Source: CAVSIS01 sp963814875 (GTDB taxonomy: Bacteria; Acidobacteriota; Thermoanaerobaculia; Thermoanaerobaculales; Sulfomarinibacteraceae). Taken from it: a stretch of 64,000 nucleotides of DNA. The first letter of the stretch is position 1, and each line of letters starts with the position of its first letter. A program made the translations under genes and the position numbers. Below are positions 27,038 to 35,548 of the stretch, piece by piece. The stretch spans positions 93,474 through 157,473 of the forward strand of contig CAWFFJ010000019.1 of NCBI GenBank assembly GCA_963814875.1, given 5' to 3'. The notes under the pieces were generated by a model that was given only the letters and a program-made list of their open reading frames with translations, had not been told where the DNA came from and searched no databases.

Positions 27038-28003
27038 CTAACGGATCCCGACGGCCCGACGCACCCGGTCCATCAGCGGTGCGACGGTTTCCCGAGCTCG
27101 CTCGGCGCCCCGTGTGAGGACCCGGTCGACCTCACTCGGATCCGCGGAAAGCTCGGTGAAGCGTTGACGGGCGTCGCCGAAGGTGGCCAGGAAGTACTCG
27201 AAGAGCTTCTTCTTCATCTCGCCATAGCCTGTGCCGCCCTCACGGAAGGCACGCTCAACCCACGCGCGCTCGGGCTCGGGAGCGAACAGCTTGAGGAGCT
27301 GGTAGAGGGCGTTGTCCTGGGTCGGTTTGGGCTCCTCGACCGGTGTTGAGTCGGTGACGATCGACATGATCCGCTTCCGGGTCGCCTTCTCGGGGCCGAA
27401 GAGGTCGATGGTGTTGCCGTAGGACTTCGACATCTTGCGCCCGTCGACACCCGGCACCACCGCAACCTCGTCAAGGATCAGCGGGTCCGGGAGGGTGAAG
27501 ATCTCCTGTCCGTAGGTCGTGTGAAAGTTGGTCGCGATATCGCGGGTGACCTCGAGGTGCTGCTTCTGGTCCTTGCCGACCGGGACCAGGTCGGCATCGA
27601 CGATCAGGATGTCCGCCGCCATCAGCACGGGATACGCGAACAGGCCGTGGCTCGGCACCACTCCCTGGGCGACCTTGTCCTTGAACGAGTGGCAGCGCTG
27701 AAGCAGACCCATCGAAGTTGCCGTGGACAGGTACCAGGCGAGCTCGGAGACCTCGGGCACGTCGGACTGCCGGTAGACCACAGAGCGTTTCGGGTCGAGG
27801 CCAAACGCAAGGAACCCGGTGGCGAGGTCCCGCACCAGGCTCCGCATCCGGTCCGCGTCATGGACAGTGGTCAGGGCGTGCAGGTCGGCGAGAAAGTAGA
27901 AGCACTGGTGTTCGGCCTGCAGGGCGACAAACTGCCGGATCGCGCCGAAGTAGTTGCCAATGTGGAGAATCCCCGAAGGCTGAACGCCGGACAGGACGCG
28001 CAT
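27038..28003 (-). CDS. trpS: Tryptophanyl-tRNA synthetase
   Basis: A 321-residue class I aminoacyl-tRNA synthetase. VLSGVQPSGILHIGNYFGAI contains the HIGH-type signature (HIGN), and DGRKMSKSYGNTIDLF holds the KMSKS loop. PVLMAADILIVDADLVPVGK and DQKQHLEVTRDIA are family landmarks. It charges tRNA-Trp. The gene stands alone between the kinase (convergent) and a repeat-filled gap. Confidence 0.95.
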   Translation of the reverse strand: MRVLSGVQPSGILHIGNYFGAIRQFVALQAEHQCFYFLADLHALTTVHDADRMRSLVRDLATGFLAFGLDPKRSVVYRQSDVPEVSELAWYLSTATSMGLLQRCHSFKDKVAQGVVPSHGLFAYPVLMAADILIVDADLVPVGKDQKQHLEVTRDIATNFHTTYGQEIFTLPDPLILDEVAVVPGVDGRKMSKSYGNTIDLFGPEKATRKRIMSIVTDSTPVEEPKPTQDNALYQLLKLFAPEPERAWVERAFREGGTGYGEMKKKLFEYFLATFGDARQRFTELSADPSEVDRVLTRGAERARETVAPLMDRVRRAVGIR

Positions 28004-28057
28004 CGCACCCTCCTCGAAGGCGGGATCTTACACCATGCGGAAAGGCGGACGGAGGAA

Positions 28058-28299
28058 ACCACAGAGGCACGGAGGCACAGAGAAACACAGAGCCGACGCC
28101 CACCCAGAAGACAAGGAGACCTGCTCCGGTTTGACGACGAATGGTGAGACGATGACTCGGAAGTGATTGACGTCACCATGAGATACGGAGAGAACCCGAT
28201 GACGTGGTGAACGCCCCCACGTCTGGCGACTCACCTTCTCACGTCTTGCGGCGCGGGCTGAGGGCAGCGCCTGCACTGTCTCTCTGGGTCTCTGTGGTG
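28058..28299. repeat. Second CACAGAG inverted-repeat element in a gene-free gap
   Basis: The gap 28004-28376 holds no gene. ACCACAGAGGCAC (28058) with a following GGCACAGAGAAACACAGAG is complemented by CTGTCTCTCTGGGTCTCTGTGGT at 28276-28298. Unlike the 7492-7570 element, about 180 bases of non-repetitive sequence lie between the arms. Shared arm sequence shows the two are one family. Confidence 0.65.
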
Positions 28300-28376
28300 A
28301 AGACCACCCGCCGTACATGGATCGGGCCGACACCTTTGGTGCCGGCCCGCGGGACCTGCTCGAATGACTGGGCAGC

Positions 28377-28613
28377 TCAGTCTTCGCCGTCGTCCCCGAT
28401 CGCCTCCACCGGGCAGGACTCCAAGGCCTCCTGGCACTGGGCCTCTTCCTCGTCCGTCTCCGGTTGCTTGTAGACGTACGAGAAGCCCTCGTCCTCGTTG
28501 GCCATGAAGTTGTTGGGGGCAGTCGTCCGGCACACGTCGCAGTCAATACAGCTCGTGTCGACGTAGAACTTGCCGGAGACGTTGGTTTCAACCTTGTCGG
28601 TGGGGTCCGCCAT
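28377..28613 (-). CDS. Single-cluster [4Fe-4S] ferredoxin
   Basis: A 78-residue acidic protein. The ATG at 28613 follows AAGGAGATCGATCCG. Cluster ligands are CIDCDVC and the distal Cys in ALESCPVEAIG, giving the Cx2Cx2C...CP pattern of a single-cluster bacterial ferredoxin. The tail is Asp/Glu-rich. It carries low-potential electrons; no dedicated partner gene adjoins it. A near-consensus promoter lies 50-75 bases upstream. Confidence 0.9.
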   Translation of the reverse strand: MADPTDKVETNVSGKFYVDTSCIDCDVCRTTAPNNFMANEDEGFSYVYKQPETDEEEAQCQEALESCPVEAIGDDGED

Positions 28614-28660
28614 CGGATCGATCTCCTTTCGCCCGGTCGCCCGGGGTCGCGTCGGGGGTG

Positions 28661-28688
28661 ATGCTAACACACGCTAGAAGCCTGTCAA
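28661..28688 (-). promoter_or_regulatory. Sigma-70-type promoter of the ferredoxin gene
   Basis: On the minus strand, TTGACA (28688-28683) and TAGCAT (28666-28661) are separated by 16 bases, upstream of the ferredoxin ATG at 28613. This is the closest match to consensus in the window. Confidence 0.6.
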
Positions 28689-28706
28689 TTCTCACGAGCC
28701 GAGCCA

Positions 28707-29816
28707 TTATCGAGCAGGAATCTCAAGTGGTCGCGGGATCGAATCGAGCCGGATTGTCTGCTGCTGGACGCCTGTTGCGGCTGCGCTGGTGGTGCGAGAG
28801 GACCACACACACTCCACGTCATAGGGCTTCGAGAACGATGGCAGGACAGTCGTCGGGTCGTTCGAGCGGTTGTCCACCAGGGAACCGTAGGCGACCATCG
28901 CCGGGACGACCTTGGTCCCGGTCGTGGTGTAGCTGGCGATGGACACCTTGAGCGTGATATCGCTCACTCCGGTGAGCCCGAATCGGGTGGACAGCACCTG
29001 ATTGTACTGCTCGTGCTGGAGCGGTGCCACGTAAAAGGAGAAGGACAGCGGCTTGCCATCCGCATCCTCGAGCTGGACCCCGTCCGGACCGTACGGATCG
29101 ATCTGGATCAGCAGAGAGGTCTGGGGATCGGAGGTGTTGAAGACACCGATATTGAAACGGAAGTTGTTATCCTCGGCGGCACCGGTAATGAGCTGGTACG
29201 AAAGGTCGGTGAACCCGGCATCGGCGACGTTGTACCAGGGCACCCCCGGGATGGTCTGACCGTAGGTGGCCGCCTTCTGGATGAACTGGCCTGTGTTGTC
29301 CGGGTCCGGCACCCACACCGTGGTGTCGTTGTACGTCCGCGACTGGACCACCACATTGCGATACTGGCGGTCACCACCCGCGTCGAGCGTACCCGCCTGG
29401 TACGCGAAGACCACCAACCCGCCGAGGTTGGCGCGCGAGCCGAACTCGTCGGACCAGTACTGGCCGACGATGTCGCGCAAGGTCACCGAACCGCCGGGCG
29501 GAATGTCGGCGAGGCTCGCATCGACGTGTCCCCAACCCTCGGAGTCCCGTCCGCCGAGACCAGAGGTCCGGTCGTCGAGAATCGTCGAGTTGTCGCCGGC
29601 GCCCGACGGCATGAAGTAGATCGCGACATCGACGGCATCCGTCGTCTCGACGTTGGCGATCGTCAGGTCAGTGCGCCACACGCTGCCCTCGACGCCGCTG
29701 TTATGCGCCGCCACCGGGACATAGACAAGATCCGAAGCCATGAAGGACGCCCATGCCGGCGCACCGGCGAGGAGCAGTACGGCCAACAGGCCGAGCCGCC
29801 CGCAGAATCGAGCCAT
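28707..29816 (-). CDS. Secreted protein of unknown function
   Basis: A 369-residue protein with a signal peptide (MARFCGRLGLLAVLLLAGAP, cleavage after AWA). The ATG at 29816 follows GGAGGTTCTC. The mature part is rich in Thr, Val, Asp and aromatic residues and looks like an all-beta, periodic structure: VYVPVAAHNSGVEGSVWRTD, LTIANVETTDAVDVAIYFMP and FRFNIGVFNTSD. This pattern resembles secreted or surface proteins of Acidobacteriota without known function. It lies after a histidine kinase gene on the same strand, with a 68-base gap. Confidence 0.8.
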   Translation of the reverse strand: MARFCGRLGLLAVLLLAGAPAWASFMASDLVYVPVAAHNSGVEGSVWRTDLTIANVETTDAVDVAIYFMPSGAGDNSTILDDRTSGLGGRDSEGWGHVDASLADIPPGGSVTLRDIVGQYWSDEFGSRANLGGLVVFAYQAGTLDAGGDRQYRNVVVQSRTYNDTTVWVPDPDNTGQFIQKAATYGQTIPGVPWYNVADAGFTDLSYQLITGAAEDNNFRFNIGVFNTSDPQTSLLIQIDPYGPDGVQLEDADGKPLSFSFYVAPLQHEQYNQVLSTRFGLTGVSDITLKVSIASYTTTGTKVVPAMVAYGSLVDNRSNDPTTVLPSFSKPYDVECVWSSRTTSAAATGVQQQTIRLDSIPRPLEIPAR

Positions 29817-29884
29817 GAGAACCTCCGCGATCCGCGGCAGGGTCACCGCGATAGACGCTGTCAACGGGAGGGACGCGCGGCCCC

Positions 29885-31354
29885 TCACCCGGTCATGTTG
29901 CCATCGCCGGCCGGGCCCGGCAAGACGATACGTGCTTCGAAGCCACCGGTCGCCAGATTCTCCAGCTCGAGCTCACCCCCGTGGGCGGTCACGATCCGGT
30001 CCGCGATCGCCAGCCCTAGCCCGGTCCCGCCGCGGCGGTTGGTGACGAAGGCTCTCCGCACCTGCCCGAGCTGGTCCTCCGGGATGCCGTTGCCGCGATC
30101 GCGAACCAAGAGCACGACCTGGTCGTTCTCACACGCTGCGGCCAGCTCGACGACGCGGCGCTCGGCGGGCTCCAACAGCGCGACCGCCTGGATCGAGTTC
30201 AGGGCGAGGTTGAGCAGCACCTGGCGGAGCTGGGCCGCGTCACCTTGGATCGCGATATCGGGAACATCCGGGGCGAGGCGAAGATGGGTAGCCATCGCCC
30301 GCGCTTCGCCGCGCAGAAACTCCGCAACCTCACGCAGAAACGGAACCAGTCGCACGGGCTCGAGATTGGGCTCGGTTGGCCGGGCATAGGTGAGGAAGTC
30401 GCTCACCAGTCGGGCCAGGCGGCTGACCTCCTGGCGCGTCGACGCCAGCGAGCCTGAGCTTTCGGACGGTCCGGCAGCCAAATCCTCTTCCAGCAGCTCG
30501 AGATTGAGGTTGATCGAGTTCAGGGGGTTCCGGATCTCATGGGCCAGGTTGGCCGCGAGGCTTCCGAGGGCTGCGAGCTCTTCGGCTTCGTGGCGCGCAC
30601 CCTCGAGGCGGCGGTTGCGCTGGATCAGCAGCCAGACACATGCGAAGGCCACCAGCAGGGTCGACAAGGTCAGCACCGCAACGGTCACCGTCTGTCGGAG
30701 CAGCTCCGAGCGCAGCTGCTGCACGCGCGCGGCGAGCTTGACCTTGCTGACGTTGAGAACAACCTCGCCCACCTCGCCCGCCGGAACGGCGATCTGATAG
30801 CTGTGCTCGGTCTGGCGCACGTCCGCATCGGAGAGATCCCCGCGGAGCTCGAGCTCCGGGACCGTGCCGGGCGGAATGTCCTCCGTGCTCTGCAGGAACG
30901 ACGTGAAGACCACGTTGCCGTTGGCATCGGTCACTTCAACCGACTCGAGCACCTTCTTCTGTGCGAGGCCACCCAGCGTCCGGACCAGGGCCTCCTGGCG
31001 CTTGGACATGACCTGGAGTAGATCGGTGCCGCCGCCACTCTTGAGCTGCTCCGCGAACCGCTCCGCGTCCTCGCGCCCGGTGAGCAGAACGTCCTCGAGG
31101 TAGCGCCTCGACAGCGACGAGGCGATCAGGTGGCCAAACAGGAAGATGATGCCGAGCACGAGCACGGCGAACGCCGACGCCGCCAGGGCGAGCTGGCGGG
31201 ACAACGGGCTCGGGCCGGACTTCCTTCGCCGCGTGACGCCCTCGCGCCGCATCGGTGCGTCGGTGCGCTGATCGAGTCGCAACGCGGCCGGGGCCTCAGA
31301 CATCGGCTCGCCGATCACTGCGCTCGCGCTGCTCCCCACCTCTCCACCAGCCAC
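29885..31354 (-). CDS. Membrane sensor histidine kinase
   Basis: A 489-residue kinase. A helix at about 55-78 and a second at about 225-245 enclose a periplasmic sensor region of about 150 residues. The cytoplasmic part has the phospho-acceptor box NLAHEIRNPLNSINLNLE, an N-box (LNLALNSIQA), a G1 box (VRDRGNGIPEDQ) and GGTGLGLAIADRIV. No response regulator adjoins it; the nearest stand-alone receiver is 21 kb away. The first 17-35 residues may not be translated, since ATG codons at 31303 and further in are possible starts. Confidence 0.9.
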   Translation of the reverse strand: MAGGEVGSSASAVIGEPMSEAPAALRLDQRTDAPMRREGVTRRRKSGPSPLSRQLALAASAFAVLVLGIIFLFGHLIASSLSRRYLEDVLLTGREDAERFAEQLKSGGGTDLLQVMSKRQEALVRTLGGLAQKKVLESVEVTDANGNVVFTSFLQSTEDIPPGTVPELELRGDLSDADVRQTEHSYQIAVPAGEVGEVVLNVSKVKLAARVQQLRSELLRQTVTVAVLTLSTLLVAFACVWLLIQRNRRLEGARHEAEELAALGSLAANLAHEIRNPLNSINLNLELLEEDLAAGPSESSGSLASTRQEVSRLARLVSDFLTYARPTEPNLEPVRLVPFLREVAEFLRGEARAMATHLRLAPDVPDIAIQGDAAQLRQVLLNLALNSIQAVALLEPAERRVVELAAACENDQVVLLVRDRGNGIPEDQLGQVRRAFVTNRRGGTGLGLAIADRIVTAHGGELELENLATGGFEARIVLPGPAGDGNMTG

Positions 31355-31653
31355 GCAAGTGCGAACCCGCAGGACCCGTCCCGTCGATGTGGCGACAGCG
31401 CGAGAATGCCAAAACGGCAGCCATAGACTGCCCGAAGAGGCTCGAGGCGGTCACAGCCTCAGTCCAAGCGGGCTCGCCTTCACGTCTCACCATCTCTCTA
31501 CCGTGGGCACCGTCCTGCCAGCGATCGCGGGCCCACTCGCAACTCGGCGCCCACAGCGTGTGCTCGCTGACGACCCGGCCCCGCGTTGTTGGGCTTCCCT
31601 GTGGTAACAGGCATCTCGGCTCCCTCGCGACCTCACGCGGTGTGACATGCAGG
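31355..31653. repeat. Gene-free stretch with an interspersed repeat, copy A
   Basis: No gene is seen. The part from about 31490 resembles 45350-45498 in the same order: an ATCTCTCTACCGTGGGC-type start, then GCGGGCCCACTCGCAACTCG next to GCGCC, then a CTCGCTGAC block, and finally TCACGCGGTGTGACATGCAGG. The element ends in the stop codon of metK. Confidence 0.55.
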
Positions 31654-31656
31654 CTA
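31641..31656 (-). repeat. TAGCCTGCAT motif overlapping the metK stop
   Basis: On the minus strand the metK stop TAG is followed directly by CCTGCATGTCACA. The same TAGCCTGCA string follows or forms stops or gene-edge sequence at 37671, 41648-41656 and, with one change, 45488-45496. Confidence 0.55.
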
Positions 31657-32805
31657 GATGCCACACCCGGTTCGGAGGTCTTTCGCCCGGTCGGTACGCT
31701 CCCAGGTAAAGTCCGGGTCGTTGCGTCCGAAGTGACCGTAGGCTGCGGTCTTGCGGTAGATTGGGCGGAGCAGGTCGAGGGCCTGGATGATCGCGCGCGG
31801 CGTGAGCGGGAAGACCTCACGGACCACGCGGGTGATCCGCTCGTCCGGAACCTGTCCGGTGCCGAAGGTGTCGACCATGATGGAGACCGGGTCCGCGACA
31901 CCGATCGCATAGGCCAGTTGGACCTCGGCCCGGCTCGCGAGACCGGCAGCGACGATGTTCTTTGCGACGTAACGGGCCATGTACGACGCGGAGCGGTCGA
32001 CCTTGCTGGGGTCCTTTCCGGAAAAGGCCCCCCCGCCGTGCGAGCCGACGCCGCCGTACGTGTCGACGATGATCTTGCGTCCGGTCAGACCGCAGTCGCC
32101 TTGAGGCCCGCCAATGACGAAGCGCCCGGTCGGGTTGATGAGAACCTTGGTGTCGTCGTCCATCATCGCCAACGGAAGGACCGGAGCAATGACCTTCTCG
32201 CGCACCTCCATCCGCAGCTCGCGGATCGACACCGAGTCCGAGTGCTGACACGAGACCACCACCGCCTCGATGCGGTGCGGTGCGCCGTTCCGGTACTCGA
32301 CCGACACCTGGCTCTTGCCGTCCGGCCGAAGCCACTCAATCTCGTCCGTCCTCCGGGCCTCGGCAAGCCGCATCGCGAGCTTGTGTGCGAGCATGATCGG
32401 CATCGGCATCAGCTCGGGCGTCTCGTCGCAGGCGAATCCGAACATCAGCCCTTGGTCGCCGGCGCCGCCGGTGTCGACCCCCTGCGCGATGTCCGGCGAC
32501 TGCGGATCGATCGACGAAATCACTGCACAGGTCTCGTAGTCGAAGCCGAACTTCGCCCTGGTGTAGCCGATGTCCCGGATGGTCTCGCGTACGAGTCGAG
32601 GAAAATCGACGTAGACGGTGGTTGAGATCTCGCCCGCGATAAAGGCGAGCCCGGTGGTCACCAATGTTTCGCAGGCGACTCGGCCGTCGGGATCTTCGCT
32701 GAGCACCGCATCCAGGATCGCGTCCGAGATCTGGTCCGCGATCTTGTCGGGGTGCCCTTCCGTGACCGACTCCGAAGAGAAAACATGCATACCGTTAGGA
32801 GCCAT
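31654..32805 (-). CDS. metK: S-adenosylmethionine synthetase
   Basis: A 383-residue enzyme making S-adenosylmethionine from methionine and ATP. Signatures are SSESVTEGHPDKIADQISDA, the metal/phosphate region GAGDQGLMFGFA with ETPELMPMPI, and GGGAFSGKDPSKVDRSASYM. Length matches the family. The ATG is preceded by GGAGGTCCT, and a promoter lies upstream. I saw no SAM riboswitch in the short leader. Confidence 0.96.
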   Translation of the reverse strand: MAPNGMHVFSSESVTEGHPDKIADQISDAILDAVLSEDPDGRVACETLVTTGLAFIAGEISTTVYVDFPRLVRETIRDIGYTRAKFGFDYETCAVISSIDPQSPDIAQGVDTGGAGDQGLMFGFACDETPELMPMPIMLAHKLAMRLAEARRTDEIEWLRPDGKSQVSVEYRNGAPHRIEAVVVSCQHSDSVSIRELRMEVREKVIAPVLPLAMMDDDTKVLINPTGRFVIGGPQGDCGLTGRKIIVDTYGGVGSHGGGAFSGKDPSKVDRSASYMARYVAKNIVAAGLASRAEVQLAYAIGVADPVSIMVDTFGTGQVPDERITRVVREVFPLTPRAIIQALDLLRPIYRKTAAYGHFGRNDPDFTWERTDRAKDLRTGCGI

Positions 32806-32825
32806 AGGACCTCCGCAGACGGGCT

Positions 32826-32855
32826 ACCGTATCACCCGCCGAGATCAGGGGTCAA
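32826..32855 (-). promoter_or_regulatory. Putative metK promoter
   Basis: Minus-strand TTGACC (32855-32850) and TACGGT (32831-32826) have an 18-base spacer, about 20 bases upstream of the metK start. The -10 match is moderate. Confidence 0.45.
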
Positions 32856-33004
32856 TCAACCCGCCGCCGAGGGAAACCGCCGCTGGAAAGCGAAATCCCG
32901 CCTCCCGCATTCGTGCGCTGGGCACAGGACGCACGCCCTGGCGACGTACCCGTTCCCGTGGTCCGTGGTTGACGACCGGGGGCCATGAACAGGATGATCC
33001 CGGC

Positions 33005-33361
33005 GTGAGAGGGCTCATCATCCCTGTCGTCGGCGCGGCCCTGGCCTCGTTGTGGATCGTCGCCGCCGCCTTCGACGTTCCGGCGATGGCCGCGCTGGTG
33101 GCGGCCGCCGCGGTCTCGGCGAGCGTCTGCTTGGCGGTGCGCCGGCGTCGCCGCCATCGACGAAAGCTGGTCGCCGTCGCCGTGGGCGCGGGCCTCGCGG
33201 TCGGCGTGTTGCTCGGGGCCGAGCTGCTGCTACCCCACGGTGGTCCCACACGACTCGTGCTGCAGCTGGCCTTCGCGCTCCTTCTCGCACCGGTTCTCCC
33301 GGCGTTCTACGCCGCGACCTTCGAGCCCCCGCACGACGACTGCGACGGGAGCGGAACGTGA
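33005..33361 (+). CDS. Small membrane protein preceding the symporter
   Basis: A 118-residue hydrophobic protein with three to four helices (LIIPVVGAALASLWIVAAAF, MAALVAAAAVSASVCLAV, LVAVAVGAGLAVGVLLGAEL, QLAFALLLAPVLPAFYAATF) and a basic loop RRRRRHRRK. A GTG start is proposed. The stop overlaps the GTG of the sodium:solute symporter (GTGA). It may be a small partner subunit of that transporter, as DUF4212/DUF485 proteins are for some SSS carriers, but I see no specific family match. Confidence 0.6.
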   Translation: MRGLIIPVVGAALASLWIVAAAFDVPAMAALVAAAAVSASVCLAVRRRRRHRRKLVAVAVGAGLAVGVLLGAELLLPHGGPTRLVLQLAFALLLAPVLPAFYAATFEPPHDDCDGSGT

Positions 33362-34761
33362 CCTCGGCTCTCGTGGTGCTCGCCGTGCTCGCCGCAGGGC
33401 TGGCCATTTGGGGATGGCGCCACGGCGGTACCGAGCTCGCCTACTTCGCTGCGGAGCGCTCCGCCGGTCCAGTGCTCGCGGGACTGGGCGGTACCGCCGC
33501 CGGGCTGTCGGCATTCGTCTTCGTCGGCGGACCGGGCCTCTTCGCGACTCTCGGCGCTGCTTCGCTCTGGATCATCCTGTCGGCACCGCTCACCGGCGCA
33601 CTCCAGTGCTGGGTCGTCGGCGAGCCGGTGGTGTCGATGGCACGGCGTCACGCGTGTCTCACGGTGCCCGACCTGATCGACGCCCGGTTCGGGGGGGGCT
33701 GGCCGCGCGGGCTGGCCGCCGCCGCGATTGCAGTCGGCGGCGTTGCGGTCCTCGCGGTTCAAGTCAAGGGCCTCGCCGTGGTCGGTGAGACGTTGCTCGG
33801 GTTGCCGGGACCGGCGGTCGCAGCCGCGACGGTGGCCGCCACGGTGGCGTACACGGCCGCCGGCGGCATGCGTGCCGGCCTCCTCGCCGAAGCGGCGCAA
33901 GGGGCGCTCATGGCCGTAGTCTCAGTCGCGCTTGCAGTCGCCGCCCTGGCGGCGGCGGGCGGACCGACCGCCGCCATCGCGACCCTGGTCGCTCGCCGCC
34001 CCGAGCTGCTCGATCCCTGGCATGGCATCGGCGCCACCGGAGCGATCGCCTGGTTCCTTCTCTTCGCCTTGGGTACCTGCGCCCAGCCGCACTACCTGCA
34101 GAAGTTCCTGCTGCTGCGCTCAGCCGCCAGCCTGCGTCGCCTGCCGCTAGTGATGACCGGCGCGCTGGTCGCCGTGCTGACGGTCTGGGTAGGTATCGGG
34201 CTCGGGGCCGGCGCCCTGTGGGCCGACGGACACCTCGCCCTCTCCGGACCCGACGACCTCGCACCGGCTTTTCTCGCCCGGACCGCACCCTGGCTGTTGG
34301 TCGCCGCCGTGGTGGCCGTGCTTGCCGCGGTCATGTCGACCGCCGCTTCGCTGCTCAATGTGGTCGCGGCGGCGCTGGTGCGCGACCTTCCCATGGCGCT
34401 TGGCCGACGCCCGCCCAAGTCCCTGGCCCCGGCCCGGCTCGCAACGCTTGCGGTGGCCGCCGCCGGAGGCGCCTGCGCAGTCGCCTCCGCGCGGCAGGTC
34501 GCGATCCTCGGCATTGTCGGTTGGGGCACCTTCACCGCCGCGTTGTTCCCGACCGTGGCGCTCGGACTCAACTGGCCGGGAGCGACCCGGCACGGTGCCG
34601 CCGCCGCCCTTGTCGCCGGACCGGCGACACAGCTCCTGCTCGAGGTCTTGCACCACGCCGAAAGGCTGACACCGGCCTGGGAGCCCGGCCTGGCAGGGAC
34701 GGCCGTCGGGGTGCTGGTGCTGATCGTGGTCTCCTCGCTGACCTCGCGGAGAACAGCGTGA
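33358..34761 (+). CDS. Sodium:solute symporter (SSS family)
   Basis: A 467-residue, roughly thirteen-helix transporter. The SSS pattern is visible in YFAAERSAGPVLAGLGGTAA, then GLSAFVFVGGPGLFA, LTVPDLIDARFG, VAYTAAGGMRAGLLAEAAQG, FALGTCAQPHYLQKFLLLRS and AAVMSTAASLLNVVAAALVR with the sodium-site Ser region. The substrate is unknown (family members carry sugars, proline, carboxylates or similar). A GTG start overlaps the small upstream membrane gene, and the end overlaps nth (GTGA). Confidence 0.88.
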   Translation: MTSALVVLAVLAAGLAIWGWRHGGTELAYFAAERSAGPVLAGLGGTAAGLSAFVFVGGPGLFATLGAASLWIILSAPLTGALQCWVVGEPVVSMARRHACLTVPDLIDARFGGGWPRGLAAAAIAVGGVAVLAVQVKGLAVVGETLLGLPGPAVAAATVAATVAYTAAGGMRAGLLAEAAQGALMAVVSVALAVAALAAAGGPTAAIATLVARRPELLDPWHGIGATGAIAWFLLFALGTCAQPHYLQKFLLLRSAASLRRLPLVMTGALVAVLTVWVGIGLGAGALWADGHLALSGPDDLAPAFLARTAPWLLVAAVVAVLAAVMSTAASLLNVVAAALVRDLPMALGRRPPKSLAPARLATLAVAAAGGACAVASARQVAILGIVGWGTFTAALFPTVALGLNWPGATRHGAAAALVAGPATQLLLEVLHHAERLTPAWEPGLAGTAVGVLVLIVVSSLTSRRTA

Positions 34762-35423
34762 GGCGCTGGACCTCAGCTGCGGTGCTGGATCTGGCGACGC
34801 GCCTGGCGCACTGTCGCGATCACAGCCGCGTCACCACCCTCACTGAGGTCCAGCACGCGACCCGCTCGCCGTACCACGTTCTGGTCGCGTGCATCATCTC
34901 GCTGCGGACCAAGGACGCGGTCACCCATGCGGCGAGCCGGCGGCTCTTGCGACTGGCCGATTGCCCCCGCGCCCTCGCGACGCTCGACGAGACCACCATC
35001 GCCGAGGCGATCTTCCCGGCTGGCTTCTACCGTACCAAGGCTCGGCAGCTGCGCGAGATCGGACGCGTCCTCGAGGATCGACACAGCGGCCGGGTCCCCT
35101 GCGACGAGGGCGAGCTCCTGGCACTCCCAGGCGTGGGTCGAAAGACCGCGAACCTCGTGCTCGGACTGGGCTTCGGAGTTGCCGCAATCTGCGTCGACAC
35201 CCACGTTCATCGAATCTCGAACCGCCTCGGTCTCGTGACCACCCGCACGCCCGAGGAGACCGAGAAAGCACTACAGAAACTCCTGCCGCGCGAGCTCTGG
35301 ATCGAGATCAACGACCTGCTGGTGACGTTCGGACAGAACCGATGTCATCCGACCTCGCCCCGGTGCAGCAACTGCCCGCTCGCCGACCTCTGCCCCCGGC
35401 ACGGCGTGACCCGCAGCCGGTAG
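34758..35423 (+). CDS. nth: Endonuclease III
   Basis: A 221-residue DNA glycosylase/AP lyase for oxidised pyrimidines. The helix-hairpin-helix LPGVGRKTANLVLG contains the catalytic Lys, and VDTHVHRISNRLG holds the catalytic Asp. The C-terminal Cys pattern Cx6Cx2Cx5C (CHPTSPRCSNCPLADLC) binds a [4Fe-4S] cluster. SLRTKD stands where E. coli has SAQATD, a common variant outside proteobacteria. A GTG start overlaps the symporter stop. Confidence 0.94.
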   Translation: MRRWTSAAVLDLATRLAHCRDHSRVTTLTEVQHATRSPYHVLVACIISLRTKDAVTHAASRRLLRLADCPRALATLDETTIAEAIFPAGFYRTKARQLREIGRVLEDRHSGRVPCDEGELLALPGVGRKTANLVLGLGFGVAAICVDTHVHRISNRLGLVTTRTPEETEKALQKLLPRELWIEINDLLVTFGQNRCHPTSPRCSNCPLADLCPRHGVTRSR

Positions 35424-35548
35424 CCCTTTCCCTCGCCTGGTCGTGCTCCGGCTCACCATCGCCACCGTGGACCAGGAGCATGCCGCTCCCAAGCCCTTCG
35501 ACACTGTGCAGGTCAATCCCTCGGCGCATCCGAGAGTAGAATCCCCCG

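Noticed and set aside
32806..33004. SAM riboswitch upstream of metK
   Set aside because: No SAM-I, SAM-II or SAH riboswitch motif could be made out in the short GC-rich leader.
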